A stretch of DNA of 64,000 nt from Cricetomys ansorgei (taxonomy: Eukaryota; Chordata; Mammalia; Rodentia; Nesomyidae): positions 11,956,001-12,020,000 of the forward strand of contig JAMJFZ010001133.1 in the NCBI GenBank assembly GCA_026225945.1, written 5' to 3'. The notes beneath the pieces were generated by a model that worked only from the letters and a program-made list of their open reading frames with translations, did not search any database and was not told where the DNA came from. A program made the position numbers and the translations under genes. Numbering within the stretch: position 1 is the stretch's first letter; every line of letters starts with the position of its first letter. Positions 35,656 to 47,630 of the stretch are shown one piece after another.

Positions 35656-37473
35656 AAACCCTGAAAAATGAAGACAGGAGTTAACACAATACTGTATACA
35701 GCTTTCATGCAATAGCTCTGCCCTGAACCTCTCCAGCAGAACCCAGGCCTGTGCACACAGGCTGCATGAACCCAAGAGCTCACTCTGGGAAAACAGGTTC
35801 TGTGTCTGTGCATAGTTCGGGCTTACTTTCTTTGTGGGAAAGAAGGTCACTGTTCCATGTAAATTATATAAAACGTTTAGCTGGTCTCGTAAAAAAGCTC
35901 TGGAGTCTTTTCCTTTTCTGGTAATCCTGGTGAAATGTTTTTAGCCAACTCGCAGAAGGGAATCCAAGTGGCTGCTTGTCAAGCTTGCATGTGTAGAGTG
36001 GAAGAAAAAAAAAGATCTTAGTCCCTCTACTGTGGTGAGTAATGAATTGTACCTACAGATTCAGAAATATCAGGGAAGCAAGGTCTTTTGGGGGGTTGAA
36101 TCAAAGGTACTCCAACTGCTACAGACCCCACTCCAGCAGTCTCTAACCTAACATCTTTCCCTTATTATCTTAACCTGTGTCCCTTGAAAACTTCCCCCTT
36201 TACTGAAGGCCTGTTGACTGCTTGAGCGAGGTCCAGAATTAAAAAGGGAGAGCTAGGAGTTGGGGACCCACGAGCATAGATCTTCCAATGGCCAATCCTG
36301 GAGAAGCTTACTTCTCTGGACCCTCTTCCTCTGCTCCTCTTCATCCCTCTTCCCTCCTCCTCTTTAGTGAATTTCTCACACATCCACAGGGGCTCTTTGT
36401 TCCCATATTTCCCACGCTGTGTTTGTTACAAATGAATGCACGCTGTAATTCTGTCCCCAACTCATAATTAAGCAGATACAAGATGAGTCTTTACCAGAAA
36501 GTAATTTAAATTTAACTGAATACTTTTGCAAAAAATGCAACAGAAGCATCCAGCTTCTGTAACTTTGAAAAGTGGCAACATTCAAAATCAGTTTCATAAA
36601 AAATCAATCCCATAAAAAAAAAAAAAACCTCACATATTCTTCCTCACATAAAGAATCTATATATGTCTATGTATACATGTAAACACATGTATGTGTAGAT
36701 ACAGTATATATAGAAAAAAGAACGAGAAAGGCTAAATAGTAGGCGATGAGAAAGGGTTGAACGAAGGTGACGGACCTGGGCTATGAAAGAGGATAGAAAG
36801 CTAATTGTTTTTCTACTTCTAACTCTGTCGTGGAATTTTCATTTTTGGTGTTGGTAAGTACATAAAAATATGAGCATAGTGATAGTGAAAGCGTAAAATC
36901 AAATATGAAGCTCTACAGATTCCGTTTGGAAGGGCTGCTCTCATTGTATAAAAGCTTGTGGAGTTGTACAGTCTTTGGGTCTGAGTTACTTAGGTGTGTG
37001 ATTTTTTTTTTTTTAATTTGCAACTTTTTAAATAATAAAGTTTAAAATGAATAGATAAATCAAGACACAAAGGCTTTATTATTTGACAATAGAATACCCA
37101 ATAATGTACTTCAATTGTGTATTCAGGGAAGCTTTAGTCTGTAACAAGCGGCAATTCTTACTTGTAACAGTTGCCGAGATGCACCTGTGTGTAACATTTG
37201 GTAGAAGTGTTTTCCTGTGTCTGTCTCGTGTACTTCACACATTGTGCTTACTGTCTGTGACATTGTGTCACGTGTAAGTGTCCAGGACTTACCCGGCACC
37301 CTCTCGCCTCTTCCTTACGGTTTCCCATTTATCCTCCAGATTTAAACTATGCCTTGGATACCTGACTTACAGGCACCATGCGACATCTGACTTAGTTTTG
37401 TATTTATCCTGCCTGATTGCCCAGTTATTCCTGCGTGTCCCACAGGAAGCTCAAATCAGGCGAGAGAATTTCT

Positions 37474-37690
37474 CAGAGCTGGAGAGGCAGCTCAGTGGTT
37501 AGGAGCACCATTGCTCTTCCAAAGGACCGGAGTTCCATTCCTACCACCACATGGTGGCTCACAATTGTCTGTAACTCGAGTTCCAAGCAGATCTGACACT
37601 ATCTTTGGCCAGGCACAGACAGGGTACACAGACATACATGCAGGCAAAACACCCACATACATAATAAAAACAAAATAAAATTACAAGAAA
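37474..37690 (+). repeat. B2/B3 SINE
   Basis: GAGCTGGAGAGGCAGCTCAG, CCACATGGTGGCTCACAATT and ACATACATGCAGGCAAAACA with an A-rich tail. Confidence 0.88.
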
Positions 37691-37920
37691 TTAAAGTTTC
37701 TTATCTCACCTTCTTTGAACCCCCTTTCCCCAGATGAGTTCTCCTAAATTCCTATCATAAGACCACGCTTTGAACCTTCCACAAACTTTCTGGATATACT
37801 TTTATGTTTGCTTTTGTTGTTGCTGTTTTTAACTTTGCCTCCTTTCCCTACACTTCCAACTCTTGCCTTGATTCTGATTTCTGCCTGTTTCTATCACCCT
37901 CTAATTAGTAACCCCCAACT

Positions 37921-37933
37921 CCCCCCCCCCCCC
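37921..37933. repeat. Poly-C run
   Basis: Thirteen consecutive C in a pyrimidine-rich context. Confidence 0.95.
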
Positions 37934-38269
37934 GTCATTTCACAATCTTGTTCAAAACCTTCCCCGTGCTCTCTATGCAACAATTCAGACCACTCGTTCA
38001 TCCAAGGCACCGGCAGCACATCACCCTCCCTTCCCAGACTCAATGCCCACAAGGCTCACCTTCTTCCGTTGAGTCAGCTTTTAAAGTCCTCTCCCACAGA
38101 TCATGTTACCTAATTTCCACAAAATGCTATAAGCTGAGACACCTCGGTCACACCATGCTTCAAGTGAGGAAAGCAAGATGGAAGGATGGCTTGCTCAGAA
38201 GGCCAAGAACCACTGGCAGCAAAGGTGCATGGAGAGCCCAGGACATTGACTGTGGAGCTGGAAGTAAAA

Positions 38270-38640
38270 CCTGTTTATTTATTTTTTTAATTTAAATTTT
38301 ATTTCGGGGAATTTTATACCTGAGTACTGTATTTACATCATTTCCACACCCCTTTTCCCTTTCTACCTCCTCCTATGTCCCCCTACTATCTCTTAAATCC
38401 ATCACCTTGTCTTTATTATGTTACATAGAGATATGTAATATATAAACACGTATGCACATATAAATATAGCCTGCTGAGTTCATTTAGTGTTACTAGTTTG
38501 TAAATGTGTCTGTGGCTAACTGATGGGATTGGATAACCTATCAGGTAGCTTGTCCCTTGAGAAAACTGATTCTCCCTCTCTCAGAAGCTGTTATTGCCTG
38601 TAGCTCTTCATCCAGAGTTTTCTTAAACATGGCACCCTGG
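38270..38640 (-). mobile_element. Lx-like LINE-1 fragment
   Basis: ATTTACATCATTTCCACACC, GATGGGATTGGATAACCTAT, GATTCTCCCTCTCTCAGAAG match rodent Lx L1 text that I remember in reverse orientation. No open frame remains. Confidence 0.6.
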
Positions 38641-41600
38641 TCAGCTGCATTCCTCAGTGCTCCATAACCCATTCCTCCATTGTGATTCAGCTGTGAAGTC
38701 AAAGCCTTGTTCTCTGTTGATCTAAATCCTTTTTATCATTCAAGTTTTCACGAGTTCTGACGCACAGAGGAACTATGCATTTAATCACACCCTGCTTTCC
38801 CACGCTCCCTTTCTACTATTTCAAATCTCATTACAAGTTATTCTCATTTAACCTTTTATACATCCAGCCCCGCCCGCACAAACAGGCTTTAAATCTTGGG
38901 GAGTTTCTGGCCTGTGTCACCTGCCTCTGTGTCCATTACAAGTGAAACCAGCTTTATAACGAATACTCACTGCATGCTTAGACTTTTCTAAACGGCATCT
39001 CATTTATTCTGCTTTATTTTATTTCACTTTGGTGTCTAGGGTACTGTATGTAGCAGTAGAGGGGGACAAACCTCTCTGGTTCCACCAGTCAGTCTCTCCT
39101 GCTATGCACAGCCCCTTGGGCTTTCACTGTCTTGGTGGTGCCAGTAACAGTGTGATTGTGGGAAAAGATACAACTCAATGATATTCTGAGCAATTATAAA
39201 CTCATCCCCCCACACCCATTTCTTCATTTTAAATAGGTTTACTTAATGCAGAATATGTCAAGTTCTTACTTTAATTGAATCTGTCCCTTTCTTCCACAAA
39301 CTGGCTGGCATCTCTTAATTGGATTTTACACTAATGTAAATAATTGTATTTAAGATTAAGAAAAGGGGGTGGGGAAGCAAGCAGGTCTTTCAGCTTTGTA
39401 CAAATGCAAACAAGTTCAGCCACATGTCACCCATGATGAATTTTTCTAGCATAAAACATTTTCTTCTGCAAAAGCGTTCCCTCTATTGATTCTAATGTTA
39501 TAAGCTGTTGAAAGGCCCTGAACTGAGATTCTTTTGCCATACGGCTCATCCTTTGTAGCCTTTTACAAACTTCTACTTTCTGTCTCACATGGTAATTTTT
39601 CCAGGGTGGTCAAGGAAGACAACCAGTTTAGCAAAACCCCCTTGGCAGGCATCGCACAAAGGCAGACCACGGAGTCAACATCAATATTCCTTCGTTTACT
39701 GCCAAAGACTGACAGCAAAAGTTAATGAAGTATCCTTAGTGTTGAGCCAATGCTTTTTGTAAGAGACTGATACTGCAGTGTTTAACTGTAACTGGCTGAA
39801 GCACAGAACACGGAAGATGCTGATGGAGGGTGTGTAGGACGTCTGCCTATTCCTAGCCTCAGACATGTCACCAGCGTGGAACTTGTCAGCTCTTCCAAAT
39901 AGCAGAAAGTCTACCCATTTCTTAGCAATGCAACACAGCCTTTAGCTGGGTGAGTTTCTGTAGCCCTATGGCACTCGTCCTGCGCTGCTATAGCTAAACA
40001 TCAGCACAGAGAGGGACACTTGGTCTTAGTTGAGATTTTCAATAATTAGCCCATAAGAGAAGTCCTCCAGTATCCTCATCTCCATCTTCCACTCAGTTTA
40101 CACAAAACGCCATTTCACAATGTCACTGAGGGACAATCTTGTTCTAGAAGATTCAGAGTCCCCTGAGTTACAAAATTACAAGGACTTTATTTCCTCATTA
40201 AGAAATAGCTACTCGCCACTTAAGGCCTCACCGGTTGTGGCCATTTCGACAGACATAGGCTAGTGTGGCATTTTACTCTTACTTGTCTGGATGTTTTCAA
40301 AATATGGCATGGAGTGCATAAAGTTTATCCCATTGCCTGTCGCTCCGCACATCTTCCTCTTCTCCTCGCTTAGAATCACGGGCCCCACAGTGAACTATTT
40401 AAAGCATTCTCCTTCAAACCAAACGAAATACATATATAAAGGTGCATGTCTTTGTGTTTCTGCTCAGCACCAAACGAAGGTCCTATACGGCAAAGATGGA
40501 CAACATGATACCAAGAACTGTCTAGAAAAGAAGCAAACTTCCATGAGTGAATGAAACCTCACTGACAGTGCTCTAAGCGCAGGTGTCAGAGGCTGAAGAT
40601 CAATGCTATTAATCTTGGGTGGCATCTGATGCATGAATCGTAACAAGTGTTGAAATAGCACATGTTTTGAGTACCGTGTGGTGAAGTGCTTGCTACTGGA
40701 CAATGAGTATCTCTGAAACCTTCCCAGGAGGAAGCTTTCAAGTAAATTATTTAAACCACACTGAAGTGAGTTCTTGCTGAACTGAATACTATGTGAACAT
40801 CTGAACTTAAAACCTGAAGTGAGAAAATGAAGCCTGGGGGGGAGGGGGGGTACCTTGTTCCAGCTACTGGCTCACAGAAGCCAGGGATAATCCCTCCTTT
40901 GTAGGTCAAAGGAATTTCGTAACAGTTTCTCAAGACTGAAAATAAAGCACTCAACTAGAAACTGAGCTTGTTTTAATAAAGGCATTTCTAAGGCCTATAA
41001 AGAAAGAAAAGACCTGTCTGAATTGGGTGGAGAAAGCAGATTAGCAGATTAATCTGATTGCAGGTTCAGAGCTATTAAGTAGGAAGTACAACGTTCACCT
41101 GCGACCCCAGAACCTCAAACCCTAACCCTTCAGTGCCAAGGTTCACAAAACAAATATTCTGCAAAATGCTATGTAATAGTACTCTGCTGTGTTCTAAACA
41201 TCATCACAAGAAGAACTTTCCAGGAAGCTGAATGGCAGGTGCATACATTTGGAGCCCTGATGTCACTGCCCCATGTGTACTAGTTGTGGAAATACAAGCC
41301 AGTCTATATGTCTATATGTTCCTCTTACTCATGGGACAGAGGGAAGAATATCACTCTTGGTTCTTGTTAACACTTCACAATACATATGTGAACTTTCTCC
41401 CCTTATACATTTATATTTCCCCATCTGCATGCCAAAGAAGCCCATACCAGGAGACCCTTACAACAACAGCAACAAAAACTGGATTAAAGTAGGTATCAAT
41501 TAGACTTTCTACTTTTCAATTAAATCCTGCTCCATCTACACTATTACAGACAGAGCAAGAGAAAGAGTTTTCTAGATGGTAGATGAAAATTTAATTCAAA

Positions 41601-41694
41601 TTCTTAGATTTATCTTGGACATTTAAAATACTGGCTCTCTAAGAGTGATTCAATTTGAGATAAAAATTCCTGTCCTTGGTTTAAATACAGAACA

Positions 41695-41850
41695 TGGCTG
41701 AGTAGCTGGCTCAGTGGTTAAGATGCATTTTGCTCATGTGCACCTGTAGTTACAGCTCCAGGAGAACCCAACCACTACTTCTGGTCTTCTTAGGGACCTG
41801 CACTCAGGCACACCTCCATATGTTCAATTAAAAAAATTAAAAACAAATAC
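41695..41850 (+). repeat. Diverged B2/B3 SINE
   Basis: AGCTGGCTCAGTGGTTAAGA head and CACTACTTCTGGTCTTCTTA body, with part of the middle missing. Confidence 0.55.
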
Positions 41851-42539
41851 AGAATACTTTATTAAACGAAGCACTAAAGGAGCGTGTTTAAAATGCAAGG
41901 TGGTATCTAAACTTCAGGAAGGAGAGTTTCCTTCTATGCCTTCTTGTCAAAAGTCACTCACTCCTGAATTTACGACTAGTGTCTTTAAACCTTTCCAACA
42001 ACAAAGAGGCACCATCCTGTAACTCACAGGACGGCTAGAGGATAGAACAGAGACCGCACAGAGCACAGGCTGGATGGACAGCAGACCGGCTTTACCACGT
42101 GCTTCTGCTTCACCTTAATTACCAAAGACCTTTCTTGGTGGATTGTTGTCAGTTTCCTGAGTTTTAGGATTACTGTGCTCTGGACTGTCCTCCAGCCTCA
42201 CTCGGATGGCAAGGCTCATCCTTCTCTTTGATCTGCCATGGGGAAAATGGTAAGGGGACAGGACATAGTCGAAGGGAGGGGAGGATATTGACATCTGCTT
42301 CCTGCCCTTCGCTTGCATCACAAGATCATTTACAATCTTCCCCCCTGTTCTCTCCCCTCACAGGAAAGCACAAACTTTCTTCATGGTAGGTGTTGCTTCA
42401 TGGTAGCTTGGTTTCCCTGGGGAAGGGTGGTCTAATATACCAACCCTTCTTGTCTTGAGGCTTAACTGTCCATGCATTTGTTACCCACCCCGTGATCCCT
42501 TTAACAGCCCTTCTTATGGATTACTTTAAAAAATAGATT

Positions 42540-42735
42540 TGCAGAGTGGTGCACACCTTTAAATCCAGCAGCACTCAGGAGGCAGAGGCAGACAGATCTC
42601 TGAGTTTGAGGCCAGCCTGGTCAACACAGGGAGTTCTTGGACAGCCAGGGCTACCCAGAGAAACCCAGTCTCAAAAGCAAGCAAACAAACAAACAAAAAA
42701 GGAAGAAAGGAAAAGAAAAAAGAAAGAAAAACAAA
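42540..42735 (+). repeat. B1 SINE
   Basis: AGTGGTGCACACCTTTAAAT, GGAGGCAGAGGCAGACAG, GAGGCCAGCCTGGTCAACAC and an AAAC/AAAG tail. Confidence 0.9.
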
Positions 42736-43072
42736 TTCAAACACCGGAAGAAACATTTAAAACAAAGAGGAAGGAATCACTAATGCCTCTTACAGTGATG
42801 TCGGCTCTTCACTGTGGAAATACCACTCACTGGTATTTGCATTGTAAGGGGGACCCAGAGAGGAAGCCAGATGTGTGTGTATTGGCGGGGGGGCTTCCAG
42901 TCATAGGAATCATCACATCAGGAAAGAGAAATGACTGATGCAGCCAAGGCTGAACTCTCAATTACTATAAATCCAGCAGAGAGTCAATGTGTACCCCATA
43001 ATTCTACTCAATTTCCATGTTTCTGTATAGAAAGTCATACCTGGTGTTGCCATCCCAGAACTCAGAACTCAC

Positions 43073-43324
43073 CATCATCCTTGTCTGCGAGGATGGTCAC
43101 CTGGGCCCCCGGAAACTTGTCACCGATCCTCCCACCCATGGGCATGCTCAGAAGGACTTGGAAAGTCTCCTCTTCCTCGTACAAGGAGTCATCGATGACC
43201 ACTATGCGACACATTTTCTCACGTTCATCTTTGTCAAAGCGGATCACGCTGCTGTGGTCCTCAGGCCTGGAGATGTAGTCGGAGTACGACAGCACCGATG
43301 TTCGCACGGTGCTGGTTGCTGTCC
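43073..43324 (-). CDS. Frem2: Frem2 exon D: second half of Calx-beta 2
   Basis: 252 bp, phase 1-1, local residues 169-252. Acceptor CTGCCACTAG, donor GATG|GTGAGT. The translation begins [20 protein letters not shown] and ends VTILADKDD. The motif [20 protein letters not shown] is the best Calx-beta acidic signature in the window, the position where Ca2+ is held in NCX-type domains. The long variable loop ([20 protein letters not shown]) is typical of the FRAS/FREM family. The antisense open frames at 42931-43328 are shadows. Confidence 0.96.
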
Positions 43325-43479
43325 CTAGTGGCAGAGAGAACAGTGTTGAACAACTCTCTCCAACCCTGTTCATATTCGGGATTCAGTGGTTGCCGCCGTA
43401 TAGAGCAACCCCCTAGAACTGTGTGGCAGCTACAGAGTCTTCTCCCATCACAGGTCTCCTTCAGAATGACCAAAACTGG

Positions 43480-43542
43480 CTTTTGCAATTTTGCAAAATA
43501 CTGCAAATATTTTTTTTTTTAATTTTTGCAATATTGCAAAAG
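43480..43542. repeat. Imperfect TTTTGCAA inverted repeat
   Basis: CTTTTGCAATTTTGCAAAAT (43480-43499) pairs with ATTTTTGCAATATTGCAAAA (from 43522), one mismatch and one extra base, around a T-run. It lies about 155 bp upstream of the exon D acceptor. Confidence 0.85.
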
Positions 43543-43746
43543 CAAATACTGGCTTTCTAGGGTTTTCTAATGTCTTCCCTCCAGTCAACAAGCTTTCAGA
43601 TCAATACGCCAGGGTAAAATAATAGCTTTCACTATTCAAATGTTACTCCCACTCCCACCAAGGTCACGCGCTTCCTCTGCTTCCTCAGTCCTTCCATCCA
43701 TCTGCTGGATTTTAGGCTTTGGGGAAGTGAGGTGTTTAGAAAATTC

Positions 43747-43751
<5 letters not shown>

Positions 43752-43789
<38 letters not shown>
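43752..43789. repeat. (TG)n microsatellite
   Basis: About 19 TG units. Confidence 0.97.
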
Positions 43790-43790
<1 letters not shown>

Positions 43791-44584
43791 AATTTCAGTG
43801 AAAACGTGACCTGACATCAACAGCATGTGGCTTTTCCTTTTCCTAGAAAATTGTTCAGTATGTTAAAATTTGTACCATCAAATTCACCTTTCACCGGATG
43901 CTTACATACAAGCAAAATAGCATTTTGAAATTTGTTTGCAATGATTATTAACTAGTTTTAAAATTTTAAATACTCATTTACTGTTCTTTAAAGGTGAGAG
44001 CATTTTTTAAATTGATCTTAACACTTATGGAAGCCTTGAAGCAGTCCAAGAAGATACATGTGGCTTTTGATCACTGCTCTAAATCCATGTCTGTCTCCAG
44101 AGTTCACCAAATATCAACGTGTTGGATTAGTTACCCTGGCCGTGTTAGTACTAAATTGTGTGAAAAATAACAGGCTCAGAGGAAATCTGTTGATTACTAA
44201 TGAAAATTCACATATATCCAGTCACATGGTCACACGGTCACTTAACCATTAACATACATTTTCTGATACTCTCTAAGAAGGTAAGTTCAGGAAATTTTCA
44301 GAGAAATTTAGATCTATTTCCAGTTGATAATGATTTGTCTGTAATTCATTGCCTACATGGTATTCTGCTAAATAAGGTTCTACAATTACATATAAAAAGG
44401 TACAAAAGTATCAGTTTTGGTTTTTGAGTCAACCCTACTTTCTTTTCTCTTTATGACCCCATGGAACTTGATACCTGGTCTTCTTCCTACTATATAACAG
44501 AGGAAGACTATTAGGGGGCTCTGTTGTTACCAGTCAAACCAGCTTGAAATTCGCGTCTCTTTCTCAAATATGTATCACTTTGGT

Positions 44585-44675
44585 CCTTTCTTTCTCTGTT
44601 GTGCTGAGGATCAAATTCACAGCCTTTGGCACTGTAGGCAAGCCACTGAGCTATGTACTATGGCTTTGATATGCT
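44585..44675 (-). repeat. ID/RSINE1-like SINE remnant
   Basis: GTGCTGAGGATCAAATTCAC and AGGCAAGCCACTGAGCTATG. Confidence 0.5.
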
Positions 44676-45012
44676 GAGACATCTCAGGCTGTCTGAGATT
44701 CTAGGATTACAAAGCTGCACCACAGACCAGACCCTACCTCTAAACAACGATCCTCTTTAGCTTGAAAGTTTTGAATGGGCTTTGGTTCCCTACAATCTTA
44801 AATTGGACTAAGTGACCAATACTCGAGAAAAAAGGCAGCACACTGACTCAAAAAAGCCCCTAGAGATACAGTGCCGAAGCGCAGTTCTTAGCAAAAACTT
44901 TAGTGTCTGTGAAGAACCTTGCAACGAAGTCCACCCTCCAGAACTCCCCCAGATGAAAAGAGGCTGATGGGTACACTGGAGGCTGTTTCATTTTGCTCAG
45001 CAACAGACTCAC

Positions 45013-45138
45013 CTTGCTGTGTATAGCAGATCACCATCAGCTCCTGGCTGATGTCTCCACTCCTCCTGATGGGAATGAACAGCTCACCCACATCTTCTTC
45101 AACAGAGTATTCAGATTGGGGAATGAACACGGTTGATT
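45013..45138 (-). CDS. Frem2: Frem2 exon C: first half of Calx-beta 2
   Basis: 126 bp, phase 1-1, local residues 127-168. Acceptor TTCTCTTTAG, donor CAAG|GTGAGT. It encodes [20 protein letters not shown], then [20 protein letters not shown] and QQ. This is a clear Calx-beta entry: the hydrophobic [13 protein letters not shown] strand, then the paired strand FIPIRRSGD and strand MVICYTQQG. The split glycine codon joins the exon at 43324. The minus-strand open frame runs on past the donor, but the splice site and exact phase match set the border. Confidence 0.95.
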
Positions 45139-45221
45139 CTAAAGAGAACACAATCACAGTCATTATCCTTTTTTGAGGTGGGGTGGGGGTGTCTGAGTGT
45201 CATATCTCAGAAACTCAATTT

Positions 45222-45224
<3 letters not shown>

Positions 45225-45262
<38 letters not shown>
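45225..45262. repeat. (GT)n microsatellite
   Basis: About 18 GT units, 87 bp upstream of the exon C acceptor. Confidence 0.97.
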
Positions 45263-45264
<2 letters not shown>

Positions 45265-46144
45265 AGAATAACAATGCCAGGGGAAGGGTGGAGGAGAGGA
45301 AGGAATAGGCATGCAAAACTCAGCATAGCTTGTATCTCCAGTTACCTCCTTTTTCTCAATAAATGCCACTATACTGGTCTTTTCAACCCACCTCTTTCCT
45401 CTTGTTACCACATGACATCTTTCCCGGTATAACCAGAGAGGTAGAAATGCCCTACTTTACGGCTCATCCAGTTGAACTTGGCTCCCAAGCACATTCATTC
45501 AAGCACATTCAGGATTGGAACCCAGGTCCTGTAATGTCTACTCAACTACTGTTTTATCCAAAGGGCTTCCTTTTGGATGGTTCATGATTTAAAATGTAAC
45601 ACTACCCTGTCCAACTATTTCCACACAACAGTTCCTTCAGAGTCACTAAGGTCTTTATCAGCTATAAACACACCTCTGTGGTGTTTTTTTCTTCCTTAGC
45701 AGGATAGCAATTACTTGTGACATCTGAGCTATGTTTCTGTAACATCGTAAGTCTCAATGATTCATTCTAAACATACATTAAACCTACATTAAGTAATGAA
45801 AATAGCATAATAAAACTGTTAAAAATAGATCTACTGTGCAAAACGTTTTACGATCATTTAGTTCAACAGTTTGACATTATAAACCCAGAATAGATCCTGA
45901 TATTGCTCCGGAAAGCTATTTCCCTGAAAGTCTTGATGTCCACACAGAAAAGACTTCCTGATTATCCCTGAAACAGTAAGCACAATTCTTCTGGTGGCTA
46001 TAAACGACTCTAGAATAGCCTACACAGTTAAGATGCGCAGTCCACCCTGTCCTGTGGCTGAGGGCATGAAGGTTTCCCTGACGCTGAGGCTTCTGGGTGG
46101 GTCAGCCAAAGGGGAAGATCCTGTCGGACAGGGCTCGTGGGACA

Positions 46145-46335
46145 AGAACCAGAAGTGGCTCCCTAGCTAAGAGTACTTGCTGCTCTTGCAGAGGGACCAC
46201 AGTTTAGCTCTTAATACTGATATATGGTGGGCCACAGTGTCCTGTAACTCCAGCTCCAGGGGATCTGACACCTGGCCTCCCTGAGCACCCCACACACTAT
46301 GCAAAGATACAGATACACATAAATGAAATTTCAAA
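46145..46335 (+). repeat. B3 SINE
   Basis: TACTTGCTGCTCTTGCAGAG, CTGTAACTCCAGCTCCAGGG, GATCTGACACCTGGCCTCC. Confidence 0.78.
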
Positions 46336-46614
46336 AAAATTAACAGCCAATGAGTTCTGGAGTTCATTTTTTTCCAGAAACTCTCAGATATCCAGAGGTA
46401 TGTGCAACCCTCTTCAGACCTATGAGTAGTACTGGCACTAGCCCTCACTGCCCTAGGGGTACGTTACATGTCTGGGTTTCAGATCCTGTCTCGACCCATG
46501 TAAAATAATCGTGAGATGAAGGGCTTTTGAAATGACTAGTTTTCTGGTGTCAATTGTTTTCTTCCAAGACTCTCAGTGACATATTCATTTTCAGAATGCC
46601 CCCATCTTATAACT

Positions 46615-46740
46615 AATTATTCATTTATTAAACACTGATTTACTTGCCAGGCACTATATAGGGTACCGCAGATGCAGACATAAATGATACCTGTGCCCTT
46701 ATGGAGTTTCCATTCTATTGTAGGATGGGAAGTAGGAGAA
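46615..46740 (-). repeat. L2-like ancient LINE fragment
   Basis: TTATTAAACACTGATTTACT, GCCAGGCACTATATAGGG and CTTATGGAGTTTCCATTCTA match, in reverse, the conserved 3' end of L2. Similar old sequence may go on, broken up, toward about 48700, but I cannot show it. Confidence 0.55.
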
Positions 46741-47194
46741 AAGAAACACATAAGAAAACACATGATATTGGGGGTGATGCCATAGAAAGAAAATCAAGTG
46801 TTTGAGAATAAGCATGCGGCGTGAGCTACAATATTTAGAAAAGTCACAGAAAGTATTTCTGGTAAAGTCGAGCTGTTAGGGTAAGCAGTCATGAGATATC
46901 TAAGTGGAGAGCAGAGAATCCCCGGGAGAGGGATTACTTCTGGAAAGAGCCCAAGAGCAGGATGTGCTGAGAGTCACTGTGTTCAGAGCACGGTGAGCAA
47001 GAGGGACAGACAAGAAGCTGAAGAGGTGGTGGTGGGATGGCGTGGGGGTCACACAGACCCTCCAGCGATGCTGGAAGGACTTCCATTTTCACTCTGATTA
47101 GGATGTGGAAGTAAACGAAGTCGCCCAATGGGATGCGAATAAACAAATGTTACAGCTCATTGTTGCTGTTTTTCTGCAGTGCTCTGTGAATAGC

Positions 47195-47630
47195 CAGTGT
47201 CTTGGTTAGGATATCTATTGCCGAGAGAATGATTAAAAGCAACTCGAGGGAGACAGGGTTTGTTTCAGTTTACAACTCTCAGGCCACACTCCATCACTGA
47301 GGGAAGTCGGAGCAGGAACCTGGAGGCAGGAACTGAGGCAGTGTTCATCAGGGAGGAGTGTTACTTATTGGCTTACTTCCACGGCTTGCTCAGTCTGCTC
47401 TGTTATATATCCCAGGACCACCTGACCAGAGCTGGTACCACCCACAACGGACTAGACTCTCCCACATCTATCACTGATAATGATAATAATAATAATAATA
47501 GTAATAATAAATACACCTCAAGCTTTCCCACAGGCCAGTCTGATGGGGACATTTTCTCAGATGAGGTTCCCTTTTCCAAAACGACTCTGGCTTGTGTTAA
47601 GCTGACAAAATACTAGCCAGCGCAGTTGTC
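47195..47630 (+). repeat. Rodent medium-copy dispersed repeat, near full length
   Basis: CAGTGTCTTGGTTAGGATAT start, GGGAAGTCGGAGCAGGAACC, GACCAGAGCTGGTACCACCC, and an end at TTAAGCTGACAAAATACTAG. It contains an (AAT)n expansion at 47481-47512. Confidence 0.65.

Larger units (their letters stand above)
23026..43072 (-). other. Frem2: Frem2 intron between Calx-beta 2 and 3 (20 kb, largest here)
   Basis: No exon is visible in 20,047 bp. It carries B1, B3 and ID-like SINEs, two copies of a rodent dispersed repeat, a possible MIR, an Lx-like L1 piece (38270-38640), a (TA)n(GA)n(G)n tract (32335-32405) and (TTTA)n. The stretches 29270-31090, 31320-32330, 32410-33430, 35660-37470, 38640-41690 and 42740-43072 show nothing I can name. 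Confidence 0.7.
43325..45012 (-). other. Frem2: Frem2 intron inside Calx-beta 2 (1.7 kb)
   Basis: It holds an imperfect TTTTGCAA-rich inverted repeat at 43480-43542, a (TG)n at 43752-43789 and an ID-like SINE remnant near 44585-44675. The rest is unannotated intron. Confidence 0.75.

Noticed and set aside
41113..41129. Telomere-like CCCTAACCCTT
   Set aside because: Only about two units; too short for an interstitial telomeric array.
42931..43328. Plus-strand open frames of about 100-115 codons
   Set aside because: They are antisense to exon D, whose frame, splice sites and homology are clear.
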